A stretch of DNA of 54,970 bases from Prevotella sp. HJM029 (GTDB taxonomy: Bacteria; Bacteroidota; Bacteroidia; Bacteroidales; Bacteroidaceae), in assembly GCF_000599605.1 (NCBI RefSeq), contig NZ_KK082670.1, positions 26,479-81,448 on the forward strand, read 5' to 3'. Shown piece by piece: positions 14,824 through 23,325 of the stretch. The notes beneath the pieces are model-generated. The model saw only the letters and a program-made list of their open reading frames with translations. It made no database searches and was not told the DNA's origin. The translations under genes were made by a program, and so were the position numbers. Position 1 is the stretch's first letter. The number at the start of each line of letters is the position of its first letter.

Positions 14824-16070
14824 ATCGCTTCCTCCTTTTGATATTTCCTAATCAGTCTATCCATATCCTCCGAAATCTTATTATCGGTTATCTGTGCATA
14901 GATTTGTGTGCTGGCGATAGAGGCGTGCCCCATCATCTTGGCAATACTCTCTATGGGAATACCGGCACTCAGACTCATCGTGCCGAACGTATGTCGCGCC
15001 ATATGGTAGGATAACCGCTCTCTAATGCCGCAAGCTTTGCCCACAATGCTTAGCTTTGCACTCATCACACTCCGACTGCAATCACAGGGAAAGACAAGGC
15101 TGTCTGTCCTTGTTTCAGTTTCACCTTTTTCTTTCACCGATTGAATTCCTCCGTTTCTTTCTTGTTCGGCCTTGCAATGTTTGATAATGACTTCGGCTAT
15201 CGGATGCAGGGGCACGACAAACTCTACTCTTGTCTTCTGTCGTTCCTTACGGATATATTTCTGTCCGTCCGCTGCCGTTTGGATATGCCCATATTGCAGG
15301 TGTTCCATGTCGGCAACAGCCAAGCCTGTAAAGCAAGCGAAGATGAACATCAGTCTTGCCTGTTCCGCCTCCTTGTCGTTTACTTTCAAAGCCATGAGTT
15401 TGGCCACATCGTTCTTTTGCAGAAAGCGTATCTTCTGTTCCGTTTTCTCGTACTTGGTATTCTCAAAGGGATTGCAACGAATGAGCCTTTGGCTGACCGC
15501 ACGGTACATCAACCTACTTAGCCAGCAAAGATAGCGGTTGATGGTTGCAGCTGCCAACCTTTGCTTTTTAAGAAAGAAACGATATTCTTCAAACAAATCT
15601 TCCGTAATGACAGTAATGGGTATATCCTCGTTTCCTCTGTCCTTGACAAACTCAGTGAGCATCTTGTCAGAGTAATATAGGTTCTGATAAGTTCCCTCCG
15701 TCTTTGACTTCCCCAAGCACTCTTTGACGGATTGCAGTTCCGCCTTGCTCATGGCAAGCATCGTTGTCGGATTTGTGGCAATACCTTGCAAACGGTTCTT
15801 GATAAGTTCCACGCTGACCACTCCGTCCCTCGTCAATAAATCCCGATAAGTCTTTTCTACAAGCTCTCTGAGCTCTGTTAACTTTTTGTTTTTTCTTTTG
15901 TCGGTAGTCTGTCCTTGTTTGGGGTTCCACTCTGCCGGCAGGCATTCCTCTCCTGTGGTTATGGCGGAACTCTTCCCATCTATGGTAATACGGCAGAGAA
16001 TGGTAGTCCTTCCGTCTGACTTTGTCTTCTGTCTGTTGATATAGAACAGTATCTTGAATGTACTTCTCAT
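14820..16070 (-). CDS. Tyrosine recombinase (integrase) 2
   Basis: The start MRSTFKILFYINRQKTKSDG at 16070 is the typical first residue set of this family; the frame is open 19 codons further but that part is not family-like. The 416-residue protein has an arm-binding domain, a SAM-like core-binding domain and a C-terminal catalytic domain with HMAR (H356, R359), MGH (H382) and the nucleophile Y391 in STQIYAQI. At the first catalytic arginine position it has TGLAVAD, without Arg, as known for IntDOT-type Bacteroides integrases. It follows integrase 1 by 61 bases, and the two probably act together or on different ends. Confidence 0.9.
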   Translation of the reverse strand: MRSTFKILFYINRQKTKSDGRTTILCRITIDGKSSAITTGEECLPAEWNPKQGQTTDKRKNKKLTELRELVEKTYRDLLTRDGVVSVELIKNRLQGIATNPTTMLAMSKAELQSVKECLGKSKTEGTYQNLYYSDKMLTEFVKDRGNEDIPITVITEDLFEEYRFFLKKQRLAAATINRYLCWLSRLMYRAVSQRLIRCNPFENTKYEKTEQKIRFLQKNDVAKLMALKVNDKEAEQARLMFIFACFTGLAVADMEHLQYGHIQTAADGQKYIRKERQKTRVEFVVPLHPIAEVIIKHCKAEQERNGGIQSVKEKGETETRTDSLVFPCDCSRSVMSAKLSIVGKACGIRERLSYHMARHTFGTMSLSAGIPIESIAKMMGHASIASTQIYAQITDNKISEDMDRLIRKYQKEEAI

Positions 16071-16131
16071 TGTCTTGATGGTTTTGTATGTATATCTTTT
16101 ATTGAAAATGATGTTGAATGAAAGCAATTGG

Positions 16132-17361
16132 TCAAATCACCAACTGCAAATCTTCTGTGAAAGAAAGGAAGCGAGCGAACTCCTCAAAGAGTTTTTGCGG
16201 TGTCACCTTTGCATAGCGTTCGGTCATACTTACATTCGTATGTCCGAGCATCTTACTCACCGTTTCAATCGGTACGCCTTGTTCAAGCGTGATGAGCGTG
16301 GCAAAGGTGTGCCTTGCCGTATGCGTGGTAAAGGAAAACGGGATACCTGCCCGAAGCCGTAGGGCTTTCAGGCAAGATTGATAGGTAGGATATTTGATGA
16401 ATGGGAGCAATGTTTCCCTTTCATCGCTGTGCATTTTCTCGATTAGTCGGATGGCTTCGGGCAATAATTTGATGCGACAAAGCACCCCCGTCTTCTGCCG
16501 ATTGAACTTCAGCCATAAATTTCCCTCGTCATCACGGACAAGATAAGATTTGCTTAGTTCCATCAAATCGCAATACGCAGCACCGGTATAACAGGCAAAG
16601 AGAAAAATATCCCTTGCCGTTTCCATTTCCTCCTCCAAATCATCAAAGCGGAGAACCTTTAACTTCTCCAAGGCTTCCCTGTTGAGTGCCTTCGGCGTTT
16701 TCTTATCTCCTCTTTCTATGTGGGCTTTGTCAAACATCAGCGTATCGGCTATTCCCTCACGGTAAGCCAACCTGCAAACCGTTTTCAAATGTGATGCCAC
16801 TGCGAAGAAAGAACTTTCTTGGAAGCCACATACCCCCAAGTAGTATTGGCGGAACTCATATATGAAGTTCTCGGTCAATTGGGAGAACGCCATGTCTGAA
16901 ACATTATACTTCTTCAAAATAAACTCCTGTAATCGTTTTCGAGTGGAATAATAGGCGGACATAGACCCTTTCTTGATGTCTATACCGATATGACTTTCTT
17001 TCTCCTTGATGAGCATATCCAATCTTTCGATAAGCATACATCTTGCCTGCACGCTGCCTTGAAACTGCTCCTTTACATCGGTTGCATCAAATGGGCAACC
17101 TTTGGTAATCAATAATTGGTAAGCCGATTGAATGGAAAGTAACAAATTCTCCAACTTTCCGTTAATCTCCACTGCCTCACGACTCTTACCGTTCATCCTG
17201 CTCTCACGGGGATTCCACAAATCGGGATTACAAGATAGTTTACAACTAAATTGGGTAATGGAACGCCCAATGGTTATTCGTCCCATAATCGGAGCCTTGC
17301 CCGACTTGTCCAAACTGCTCTTTTTAAGGTAGAGCAACACCTTCATCTTTTCTGTTTTCAT
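16132..17361 (-). CDS. Tyrosine recombinase (integrase) 1
   Basis: The 409-residue protein has an arm-binding domain (KVLLYLKKSSLDKSGKAPI), a core-binding domain, and a catalytic domain with HTAR (H347, R350), LGH (H374) and Y383 in MTERYAKV. The first catalytic arginine is again missing, replaced by TGAAYCDL, as in the IntDOT group. It is the first gene on the minus strand from the right end of the element and its promoter must lie in the 500-bp gap that also holds the probable attachment site. Tandem pairs of such recombinases are common in Bacteroidota mobilizable elements. Confidence 0.9.
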   Translation of the reverse strand: MKTEKMKVLLYLKKSSLDKSGKAPIMGRITIGRSITQFSCKLSCNPDLWNPRESRMNGKSREAVEINGKLENLLLSIQSAYQLLITKGCPFDATDVKEQFQGSVQARCMLIERLDMLIKEKESHIGIDIKKGSMSAYYSTRKRLQEFILKKYNVSDMAFSQLTENFIYEFRQYYLGVCGFQESSFFAVASHLKTVCRLAYREGIADTLMFDKAHIERGDKKTPKALNREALEKLKVLRFDDLEEEMETARDIFLFACYTGAAYCDLMELSKSYLVRDDEGNLWLKFNRQKTGVLCRIKLLPEAIRLIEKMHSDERETLLPFIKYPTYQSCLKALRLRAGIPFSFTTHTARHTFATLITLEQGVPIETVSKMLGHTNVSMTERYAKVTPQKLFEEFARFLSFTEDLQLVI

Positions 17362-17867
17362 ACGCTTTAATATTTGTGGGTAAAGTTACCCGAATTAAAG
17401 CGTTCCTCACTTATGCAGAAAACTGCCGGCTACAGCAACAGCCACACGAGCGAAAATAATTCAGTTACCGAATGCTGCACCATCGTTACCTACATCAAAA
17501 CAAGGTAACACTCTGGCAACTGAACTTCTGCCTAAATCTGCATATTTCTGCCCTTTACAAATAGAGCAGTATTATGCTGATTTATGTATTTCCTCCTCAT
17601 TATCAGTTAGTTTGCGCCAACTCCTATACTTCTTCATTTTCATTGATTAGTTACGGTGTAAAATGCACCATATTACGGCGTAATATGGATGAGATTATTT
17701 TGCAAAAGCGGTGAAATAATTCCCGGTAGGCTGATTATTTCTCCCTATCATCTATCCATTACGCCATTCTTCTAAACTTTTTCTCTAAAATATTTTGAGT
17801 GAACAAGAAAAAGTATTAAATTCATCATTGTTAACAAAAATCATTGAATTAACGAACTATTGACGTT
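17362..17867. other. Element right end: non-coding gap with probable att region
   Basis: No gene is visible in this 506-bp stretch between integrase 1 and the RHS remnant. It must contain the integrase promoter and very likely the right end of the element. A pair of regulatory-type repeats lies at 17651-17688 and is listed separately. The exact border cannot be set without the left end or an empty-site genome. Confidence 0.5.
17651..17688. promoter_or_regulatory. Repeated TTACGGYGTAA operator, one copy in a perfect palindrome
   Basis: TTACGGTGTAA (17651-17661) and TTACGGCGTAA (17673-17683) are direct copies 22 bp apart. The second is the centre of a longer dyad with 9-bp arms CCATATTAC (17668-17676) and GTAATATGG (17680-17688) around a 3-nt spacer. 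The spacing of two helical turns suggests two dimers of one protein. It may be an excisionase/integrase arm site or an operator. Confidence 0.55.
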
Positions 17868-18131
17868 ATGATGTATTCTAACCTAAAGTGTATTGCACTT
17901 GCCATTATGCTTTTTATGACGCTCTCCTCATTCGGACAGCGACAGATTAAATATGGATATGATGGCGCAGGCAACCGTATTAAACGTATGGGGTTTGTAG
18001 ATAGTATTCCAAAATATGCGCAATCATCACCATTATCACCCTCACCAAGCCTCATCATAGCGGGAGAAAAGAACCCTAACATCCTCGTTTCTACCGATAT
18101 TACAGGAACAAGCATACAGCTGAAATCGTAA
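17868..18131 (+). pseudogene. Truncated RHS-leader protein with signal peptide
   Basis: The 87-residue frame has a signal peptide (hydrophobic residues 7-20, then SFGQ) followed by RQIKYGYDGAGNRIKRMG, a YD-repeat-like motif normally found in the small secreted protein or start of Bacteroidota RHS loci. The rest is low-complexity and unlike the usual continuation. After its TAA the same frame continues as RNITGNIDEDAKK into the RHS core, so both parts were probably once one gene or two neighbouring ones, joined by a deletion. Confidence 0.55.
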
Positions 18132-18178
18132 ATAAGATCAAGAAACATTACGGGGAATATAGATGAAGATGCAAAAAA

Positions 18179-19492
18179 GTGTTTGAAGCAAGCTATGATG
18201 CGTGGGGTAAACAAACCATTAAACTTAACAAGATTGGTTTACAACGCGGCTATACGGGGCATGAAATGTTGAACGATTTCGACATTATCAACATGAATGG
18301 TCGCCTCTATGACCCAGTACTTGGCCGTTTCCTTAGTCCCGATAACTTTGTGCAAATGCCCGACAACGCACAGCGTTACAACCGCTACAGTTATTGTTTG
18401 AATAACCCATTGAAGTATACCGATCCATCAGGTGAAGCCTTTGTCATTGATGATGCAACTATCGCCTTTACCATCTTTAGTGTGGCAAGCAGCATGATGC
18501 AGGCTGCAGCTACAGGTGGAAACGTTTGGAAAGCAGGTGCGTTTAGCTTGCTGTCATCAGCCGCAAGCTGGGGCATAGGAGGATTGTTCAGCAATGCTAC
18601 TACGACATTTGGGAATGAATTACTGCGCGCAGGTGCTCATGGTTTAGCCTCAGGTGTGCTCTCCGCTTTAGATAATGGTAGCTTCACAAGTAGCTTTATT
18701 GCCGGTGCAGTAGCATCGGGCATAGGGTCTTATGCCAAAGGTATCAAATTAGATAACTCTATTATGATTGCCTCAACCACTGCTATGGGCAGTGTCGTTG
18801 CATGGGCAACCGGTGGTGACTTCCTGCAAGGAGCCATGCAAGGGCTGATGATAGGCACATTGAATCATTCCATGCATGGAGATGAGGGAAGTCAACCTGT
18901 GAGTGTTTCTGTTGTAACCCATGAAGACGGAACTTATGAAGTTATCGTTGTTGGCGGGCGCCCTGCTTCAAAATTTGGAGTGTTAACGGTTGCTGCTGGT
19001 GTAAACACGGTCATAGATGGTATAGGAACATCATTGAAAAAGAATGCAGGAAACTCCACGATTGGTAGCAATGGTCGATTCTATTGGCATGCAGCTAATC
19101 AGCAAGGCTTTTATGGTAACCAGTATGTTAGAACAATTCGGTTATCAAAAGCAGGAAGTTCAATTACAAAATGGACGGGGCGAATCGGAGGTTCGATAAA
19201 TATATATCAAATAGGCTTCGGTGCCTATACAGACTATCAAGACTATACGAACTATGGCTATACGAATGGCTATAATACTATTAGAGCTACAGCAGATGTT
19301 GCAAGCGGATGGGCTGGTGCAGCAGCTGGGGGAGCTCTAGGTATGAAAGCAGGTGCAGCTATTGGCATTTGTTTTGGAGGAGGTGGAATTTTCCCTGGTG
19401 CTATAATCGGCGGTGCAATCGGTAGTGTTGCAGGTTCTTTCAGTGCAAGTTGGATAGGAACAGGCGCTGTGGATGGCTTATATGGAAGATAA
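18179..19492 (+). CDS. RHS core fragment with Gly-rich C-terminal toxin-like tip
   Basis: The frame opens at a GTG codon at 18179 with FEASYDAWGKQTI and contains the RHS-associated core (INMNGRLYDPVLGRFLSPD, RYSYCLNNPLKYTDPSGE) in its first 90 residues. The long repeat-rich body that should precede it is absent. A single missing A in the run at 18173-18178 separates it from the in-frame upstream piece (DEDAKK). The C-terminal 340 residues are a variable tip, rich in Gly and Ala with several hydrophobic stretches (IGICFGGGGIFPGAIIGG), which suggests a membrane-acting toxin. As it lacks a signal and shell it is probably an orphan or decaying cassette. A normal start is not evident. Confidence 0.65.
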   Translation: MFEASYDAWGKQTIKLNKIGLQRGYTGHEMLNDFDIINMNGRLYDPVLGRFLSPDNFVQMPDNAQRYNRYSYCLNNPLKYTDPSGEAFVIDDATIAFTIFSVASSMMQAAATGGNVWKAGAFSLLSSAASWGIGGLFSNATTTFGNELLRAGAHGLASGVLSALDNGSFTSSFIAGAVASGIGSYAKGIKLDNSIMIASTTAMGSVVAWATGGDFLQGAMQGLMIGTLNHSMHGDEGSQPVSVSVVTHEDGTYEVIVVGGRPASKFGVLTVAAGVNTVIDGIGTSLKKNAGNSTIGSNGRFYWHAANQQGFYGNQYVRTIRLSKAGSSITKWTGRIGGSINIYQIGFGAYTDYQDYTNYGYTNGYNTIRATADVASGWAGAAAGGALGMKAGAAIGICFGGGGIFPGAIIGGAIGSVAGSFSASWIGTGAVDGLYGR

Positions 19493-19506
19493 ACGTTTTA
19501 TATGGT

Positions 19507-20064
19507 ATGAATAGAAGTAGGTTTGCATATTTTTTAAATGCAGTACATTACTGTATATGGTTAAATGATATAAAGTTTGGAGACTTTATAGGGCGCATTG
19601 TTGATATAGTATTATCACCCATTCCCAAGCTCTTTTTTACAAAAAAATATAGAAAGAAATACGAAAGCCGCTTGCCACAGGCACAAAAAATAATGAATAA
19701 GTTTTACTATGATAAAGAAGTGGGCTACCATATCGGTTGGGCAAATCATTGGTTTGGATATTTTTATTCAGGATATCCCGTAGTTTTGTCATTTATCCTG
19801 TCGGGTATTGTTTTCCGCTATTGGGGAATGGTTAATAAGATTATAATTTTGTGTATTATAGGTATTCCCATACTTATATGTTATATTCCAGCCTATAAAG
19901 CCGTATTTTCAAATGATATTTACCTGAAATATTTCAAAGAATTTGAGAAAGAGGATGAACAATGGCATAAAAAATGGAAACGAAGAACATGGCTATTTTG
20001 TATAGGAGGGTGCCTCATGACAATAGTGGGTATCGCTTGCATGTGGGTAGTACTATTAATGTAA
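19507..20064 (+). CDS. Multi-pass membrane protein, candidate RHS immunity protein
   Basis: The ATG at 19507 is taken because it lies 14 bases after the RHS stop and avoids overlap with it. The 185-residue product has hydrophobic segments near residues 88-108, 110-130 and 165-185, and a basic middle (FTKKYRKKYESRL). I recognise no family. Its position directly behind an RHS tip with membrane-like sequence, on the same strand, is the usual place for the cognate immunity protein, and immunity proteins to membrane toxins are often multi-pass. The function is inferred from this context alone. The sequence is A/T-rich, like the tip. Confidence 0.5.
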   Translation: MNRSRFAYFLNAVHYCIWLNDIKFGDFIGRIVDIVLSPIPKLFFTKKYRKKYESRLPQAQKIMNKFYYDKEVGYHIGWANHWFGYFYSGYPVVLSFILSGIVFRYWGMVNKIIILCIIGIPILICYIPAYKAVFSNDIYLKYFKEFEKEDEQWHKKWKRRTWLFCIGGCLMTIVGIACMWVVLLM

Positions 20065-20401
20065 AGCCTTCGAAAATAACCTTTAATATATGAATTATTT
20101 AGGTTTCGATTTCAAAACCAATGTAGGAAACTTGGGAAATGATAAAATTGTGTTGGCTATCCCAAATGGAGCGGGCGTTTGTGCACCGCCGTGCATGCTT
20201 CTTATTGTGTTGTTAATCCTGAATAAAGCCGATGTTTATGCTGCCACGGTGCATATCTCCCGATGTCGCTTTGCCGCAAAGTTAGCCGTTTTCAGTTGAA
20301 AATTATTATTATTTATAGCAATGGCTGTTGAAAATCTATTCGTTTTTTTCAATGCGGAGACGCTACTATTAAGGCATAAAATCAAAATACAAAGATTGCA
20401 C
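20065..20401. other. Gap downstream of the RHS locus, no convincing gene
   Basis: A short frame begins at 20090 (MNYLGFDFKTNVGNLGND) but becomes unconvincing after about 30 codons and has no family likeness. CTTTGC-C-GCAAAG at about 20270-20282 is a small dyad. The stretch looks like decayed RHS-associated sequence. Confidence 0.4.
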
Positions 20402-20662
20402 TTAAATAAGTTCAAGGCTCGAACAAATAACATAAGTAATATTTATAAGGATGTATCCTACAGTTAATATTTTTTCTCTTCGTATTTTTTGATGTCTAAC
20501 CTGCCACAAAAAATAGATTTCTATGCATGTAAGTACGACTACTATCCACAAAAGTATTCCACGAAAATGCATAACCTTGAAATGCTTACTGATGGAGATA
20601 ACAAGGAAGATGATTATGTTAAGCAGTGATAACGCGTAATAGTTCATGCTATATATATTCAA
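20402..20662 (-). CDS. Small membrane protein of unknown function
   Basis: This 86-residue frame encodes about three hydrophobic segments (LSLLNIIIFLVISI; GILLWIVVVLTCIEIYFLW; ILINITYVICSSLEL) separated by short basic loops. It has no recognised family. It lies alone between the RHS region and the GNAT gene, in very A/T-rich DNA, where open frames arise easily. The regular hydrophobic-basic pattern favours a real membrane protein, perhaps another orphan immunity gene, but I cannot support more than that. The 225 bases upstream (20663-20887) contain nothing recognisable. Confidence 0.4.
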   Translation of the reverse strand: MNIYSMNYYALSLLNIIIFLVISISKHFKVMHFRGILLWIVVVLTCIEIYFLWQVRHQKIRREKILTVGYILINITYVICSSLELI

Positions 20663-20887
20663 ATTAAAATTCTTGTTTAATATAAAAAATAAAATTGAGC
20701 CTCTGCAATTTTTATATTGAGAATGATATTATGAGATTTTTATTGGACAATGCAAAAATAGAATTTTTAATTTTAATTTCAAACAAAAAAAAGGGCTATT
20801 TTTATTGATTTTGTAAATATAACAAACAAAATCATACCATTATAATTTTTGTTCTTTAAATTTTTCTTGTTATTTTTGTAAACGGAA

Positions 20888-21169
20888 CTACTCCACTTTC
20901 ACATCATCATAGGCCGCATCGCGTGCAAACATCTTCACAACATAAGGGCAGACGGCACGCAGTTTCTTTTGATGGAGACGCGCATAGCGTGCCACTTCGT
21001 CTAACAACATTTTTGCAATGCCTTTTCCTTGATGGGCTGGTGCTACAACAGTGTGTGTAATTGCCATCACATCACCTTGCCACTCATAGTCGATATGGCC
21101 ATAGTTTTCATTGTTTGCGCTGATGAAAAAGCGGCCCCCTTGCGGTGTTTCCTCGTGTCTGAACGTCAT
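20888..21169 (-). CDS. Short GNAT-type acetyltransferase (PF14542)
   Basis: The start at 21169 gives MTFRHEETPQGGRFFI and 93 residues, the usual size of the short GCN5-related family PF14542; the frame is open 14 codons further upstream. The acetyl-CoA loop is HTVVAPAHQGKGIAKML, followed by the typical ending KKLRAVCPYVVKMF. Members bind acetyl-CoA but targets are mostly unknown. It is transcribed divergently from the MATE gene, and the 170-bp gap between them contains both promoters. Confidence 0.85.
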   Translation of the reverse strand: MTFRHEETPQGGRFFISANNENYGHIDYEWQGDVMAITHTVVAPAHQGKGIAKMLLDEVARYARLHQKKLRAVCPYVVKMFARDAAYDDVKVE

Positions 21170-21341
21170 ATTCTTTTTTGTTTGATAATCATTACCTACT
21201 CTGTTTTGCAACGCTTGTTTCCACTTTAGTGTTGAAAATGCGTTATTATTTGGGACAAAGGTAGGAAAAGTTCCCTTTCATCAAGCCTTTTTATCGTAGG
21301 AATGTGAAACAAGAATGAAATTTATTTCGTACTTTTGCAAC

Positions 21342-22697
21342 ATGGACAATAAAGAGGCCACCCTACAGTTAGGAACACAACCCGTTGGAAAATTATTGCT
21401 ACAATACGCGTTACCCGCTATTGTAGCCATGACGGCTGCATCGCTTTACAACATTGTGGACAGCGTTTTTATTGGCCAACGTTTAGGTCCTTTAGCCATC
21501 TCGGGCTTGGCCATCACTTTTCCTTTTATGAATTTGGCCAGTGCCTTTGGTGCAGCGGTGGGCATAGGTGCCGCCACTTCCATCTCGGTGAAGTTGGGAC
21601 AAAAAGACTATGCTACGGCAGAAAACATCTTAGGGAACACCATCACCTTGAACTTGATTATCGGTATCGCATTTTCGATTGTCACACTTTTATTTCTCGA
21701 CCCCATACTTTTGTTCTTCGGAGCAAGCCACGCCACGTTGCCTTTTGCACGCGACTACATGGTGATTATCTTAGCGGGTAACGTATTTTCGCACATGTAT
21801 TTTGGCATGAATGCCATCCTTCGTGCGGCAAGTAAGCCCCGCTTAGCAATGTTTGCCACCATCTTCACCGTGCTGATGAACACGCTGCTCGACTACATTT
21901 TTATCATTCTTTTTGACTGGGGCATCGCCGGAGCGGCCTATGCCACGATATTGGCACAGATTATTGCGTTGGTGTGGCAGATGAAAGTGTTTAGCAATTC
22001 CAAGGAGTTGCTGCATTTGAAGCGCGGTATCTATAGGCTACGCCGCGACTTAGTGAAGAATATCATCAGCATAGGCATCTCGCCGTTTGCCATGAATGTG
22101 TGTGCTACCGTGGTGGTTATCTTCATCAACTTGCAGTTGGTGCATTATGGCAACGACCTCGATGTGGGTGCATTCGGGATCGCCAACCGCATCATTATCA
22201 TTTTTGCGATGCTCGTAATGGGTGTGACACAAGGCATGCAACCGATTGCTGGATATAATTATGGTGCGCAGAAGTTAGATAGAATGTTGCGTGTGGTGAA
22301 GCTATCGATGGTTGCAGCTACCGCCATTATGACCGCCGGATGGCTCATTGCCATGTTTGGCCCCTATTATTGCGCACGCGCATTCACGAAAGACCCCACG
22401 CTCATTCAATTGGGCATCAAGGCCATTCGTCTCGCCATGTTGGTTTATCCTATCGTGGGCTGCCAGATGGTCATCACAAACTTCTTCCAAAGTATTGGCA
22501 AAGTGAAGGTGAGCATCTTTCTCTCTTTGTCCAGACAATTATTGATTTTACTTCCTTGTTTGGCCATTCTGCCCCTGTTTTATCATGTGGATGGCGTGTG
22601 GTATGCCATGCCGACGAGCGATTTTATTTCAACCGTTATCGCTGCATGGATGATGAAACATTATATGAAGAAATTCCAACAACAACAGCTACAATAA
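21342..22697 (+). CDS. MATE family efflux transporter
   Basis: The start MDNKEATLQLGTQPVGKLLL at 21342 is typical of the family. The 451-residue protein has about twelve hydrophobic segments and the MatE signatures SIFIGQRLGPLAI-type (VFIGQRLGPLAISGLA), AAVGIGAATSISVKLGQ and QGMQPIAGYNYGAQ, seen in the NorM/DinF group that exports cationic drugs or metabolites in exchange for Na+ or H+. A TACTTTTG promoter box at 21330-21337 ends only 4 bases before the ATG, so the mRNA may be leaderless or nearly so. It is followed 4 bases later by a cytidylate-kinase-like gene. Confidence 0.92.
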   Translation: MDNKEATLQLGTQPVGKLLLQYALPAIVAMTAASLYNIVDSVFIGQRLGPLAISGLAITFPFMNLASAFGAAVGIGAATSISVKLGQKDYATAENILGNTITLNLIIGIAFSIVTLLFLDPILLFFGASHATLPFARDYMVIILAGNVFSHMYFGMNAILRAASKPRLAMFATIFTVLMNTLLDYIFIILFDWGIAGAAYATILAQIIALVWQMKVFSNSKELLHLKRGIYRLRRDLVKNIISIGISPFAMNVCATVVVIFINLQLVHYGNDLDVGAFGIANRIIIIFAMLVMGVTQGMQPIAGYNYGAQKLDRMLRVVKLSMVAATAIMTAGWLIAMFGPYYCARAFTKDPTLIQLGIKAIRLAMLVYPIVGCQMVITNFFQSIGKVKVSIFLSLSRQLLILLPCLAILPLFYHVDGVWYAMPTSDFISTVIAAWMMKHYMKKFQQQQLQ

Positions 22698-22701
22698 ACA
22701 C

Positions 22702-23325
22702 ATGGAGAACAAGAACATCATCCTGAACATTGGAAGGCAGATTGGGAGCGGTGGACATATCATCGCAACACAACTCGCTACTTGCTTTGGTTATCAACTC
22801 TATGACCGCGAGTTGCTCAACTTAGCTGCCAAAGAAAGTGGATTTAGCGAGAAGTTTTTTGAACAAAACGACGAGAAGACGGGCTTTTTCCGCACGCTGT
22901 TCCACGCTAACGTGCCGCTCATCGGCGAAAACAACTTCTATAAAAACGACCTATCCCAAGAGAGCTTATATCAGTTTCAAAGCGATGCGATTTTAAAAGC
23001 CGCAGCCGAAGGCAACTGTATCTTTGTGGGAAGGACCGCTGATTACATCCTCCGCGAGCACAAAAACAGGCTCGATATCTTTGTGACAGCCGACCTCAAC
23101 GACCGCATAGCACGCGTGATGGAACGCAGAAATTGCAACGAAGAAGTGGCACACAAGTTTATTACGGCAAAAGAAGAGGCACGCGCCACCTATTATAATT
23201 ACTACACCGGTAAGCGATGGGGCGCGGCCAACAGCTACGATCTCTGCGTGAACAGCAGCCGATTGGGTTTAGAGGAGACGGCAAACTTCATTGCAGCCTT
23301 CGTTCGACAACGCTTCAACCTATGA
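22702..23325 (+). CDS. Cytidylate kinase-like family protein
   Basis: The 207-residue protein has a modified P-loop NIGRQIGSGGHIIATQLA near the start and the lid-like NDRIARVMERRNCNEEVA region, matching the Cytidylate_kin2 family (AAA_26). This family is distinct from the true CMP kinase, which is encoded at 51157 in this window, and its substrate is unknown. It is the middle gene of a three-gene run: 4 bases after the MATE gene and overlapping the phosphodiesterase start by 4 bases (ATGA). Confidence 0.88.
   Translation: MENKNIILNIGRQIGSGGHIIATQLATCFGYQLYDRELLNLAAKESGFSEKFFEQNDEKTGFFRTLFHANVPLIGENNFYKNDLSQESLYQFQSDAILKAAAEGNCIFVGRTADYILREHKNRLDIFVTADLNDRIARVMERRNCNEEVAHKFITAKEEARATYYNYYTGKRWGAANSYDLCVNSSRLGLEETANFIAAFVRQRFNL

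Larger units (their letters stand above)
1..17700. mobile_element. Mobilizable integrative element, left end outside the window
   Basis: The block runs from a relaxase cut by the window start to two tandem tyrosine recombinases ending at 17361. It contains relaxase, MobC, candidate oriT, DUF3408, primase, VapE, two excisionase-like HTH proteins and cargo, which is the usual inventory of Bacteroides-type mobilizable transposons. No Tra or type IV secretion gene is visible, so it probably needs a helper element to move. The right border is inferred to lie between the first integrase start (17361) and the RHS remnant (17868); no att repeat can be proven because the left end is missing. Cargo between about 5900 and 14300 is A/T-richer by eye than either the mobilization genes or the chromosome. 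Confidence 0.85.

Noticed and set aside
18129-18190. Programmed minus-one frameshift in the RHS gene as the primary explanation
   Set aside because: The heptamer is suitable, but an in-frame TAA lies 40 bases upstream and no start codon follows it in that frame, so a ribosome would not reach the site.
20090-20299. 69-codon frame behind the RHS immunity candidate
   Set aside because: The first 20 residues are mildly protein-like but the rest is not, with no promoter, ribosome site or family likeness.
22702-23325. True CMP kinase gene
   Set aside because: The P-loop and layout fit the cytidylate-kinase-like family AAA_26, and the genuine cmk with all motifs is at 51157.
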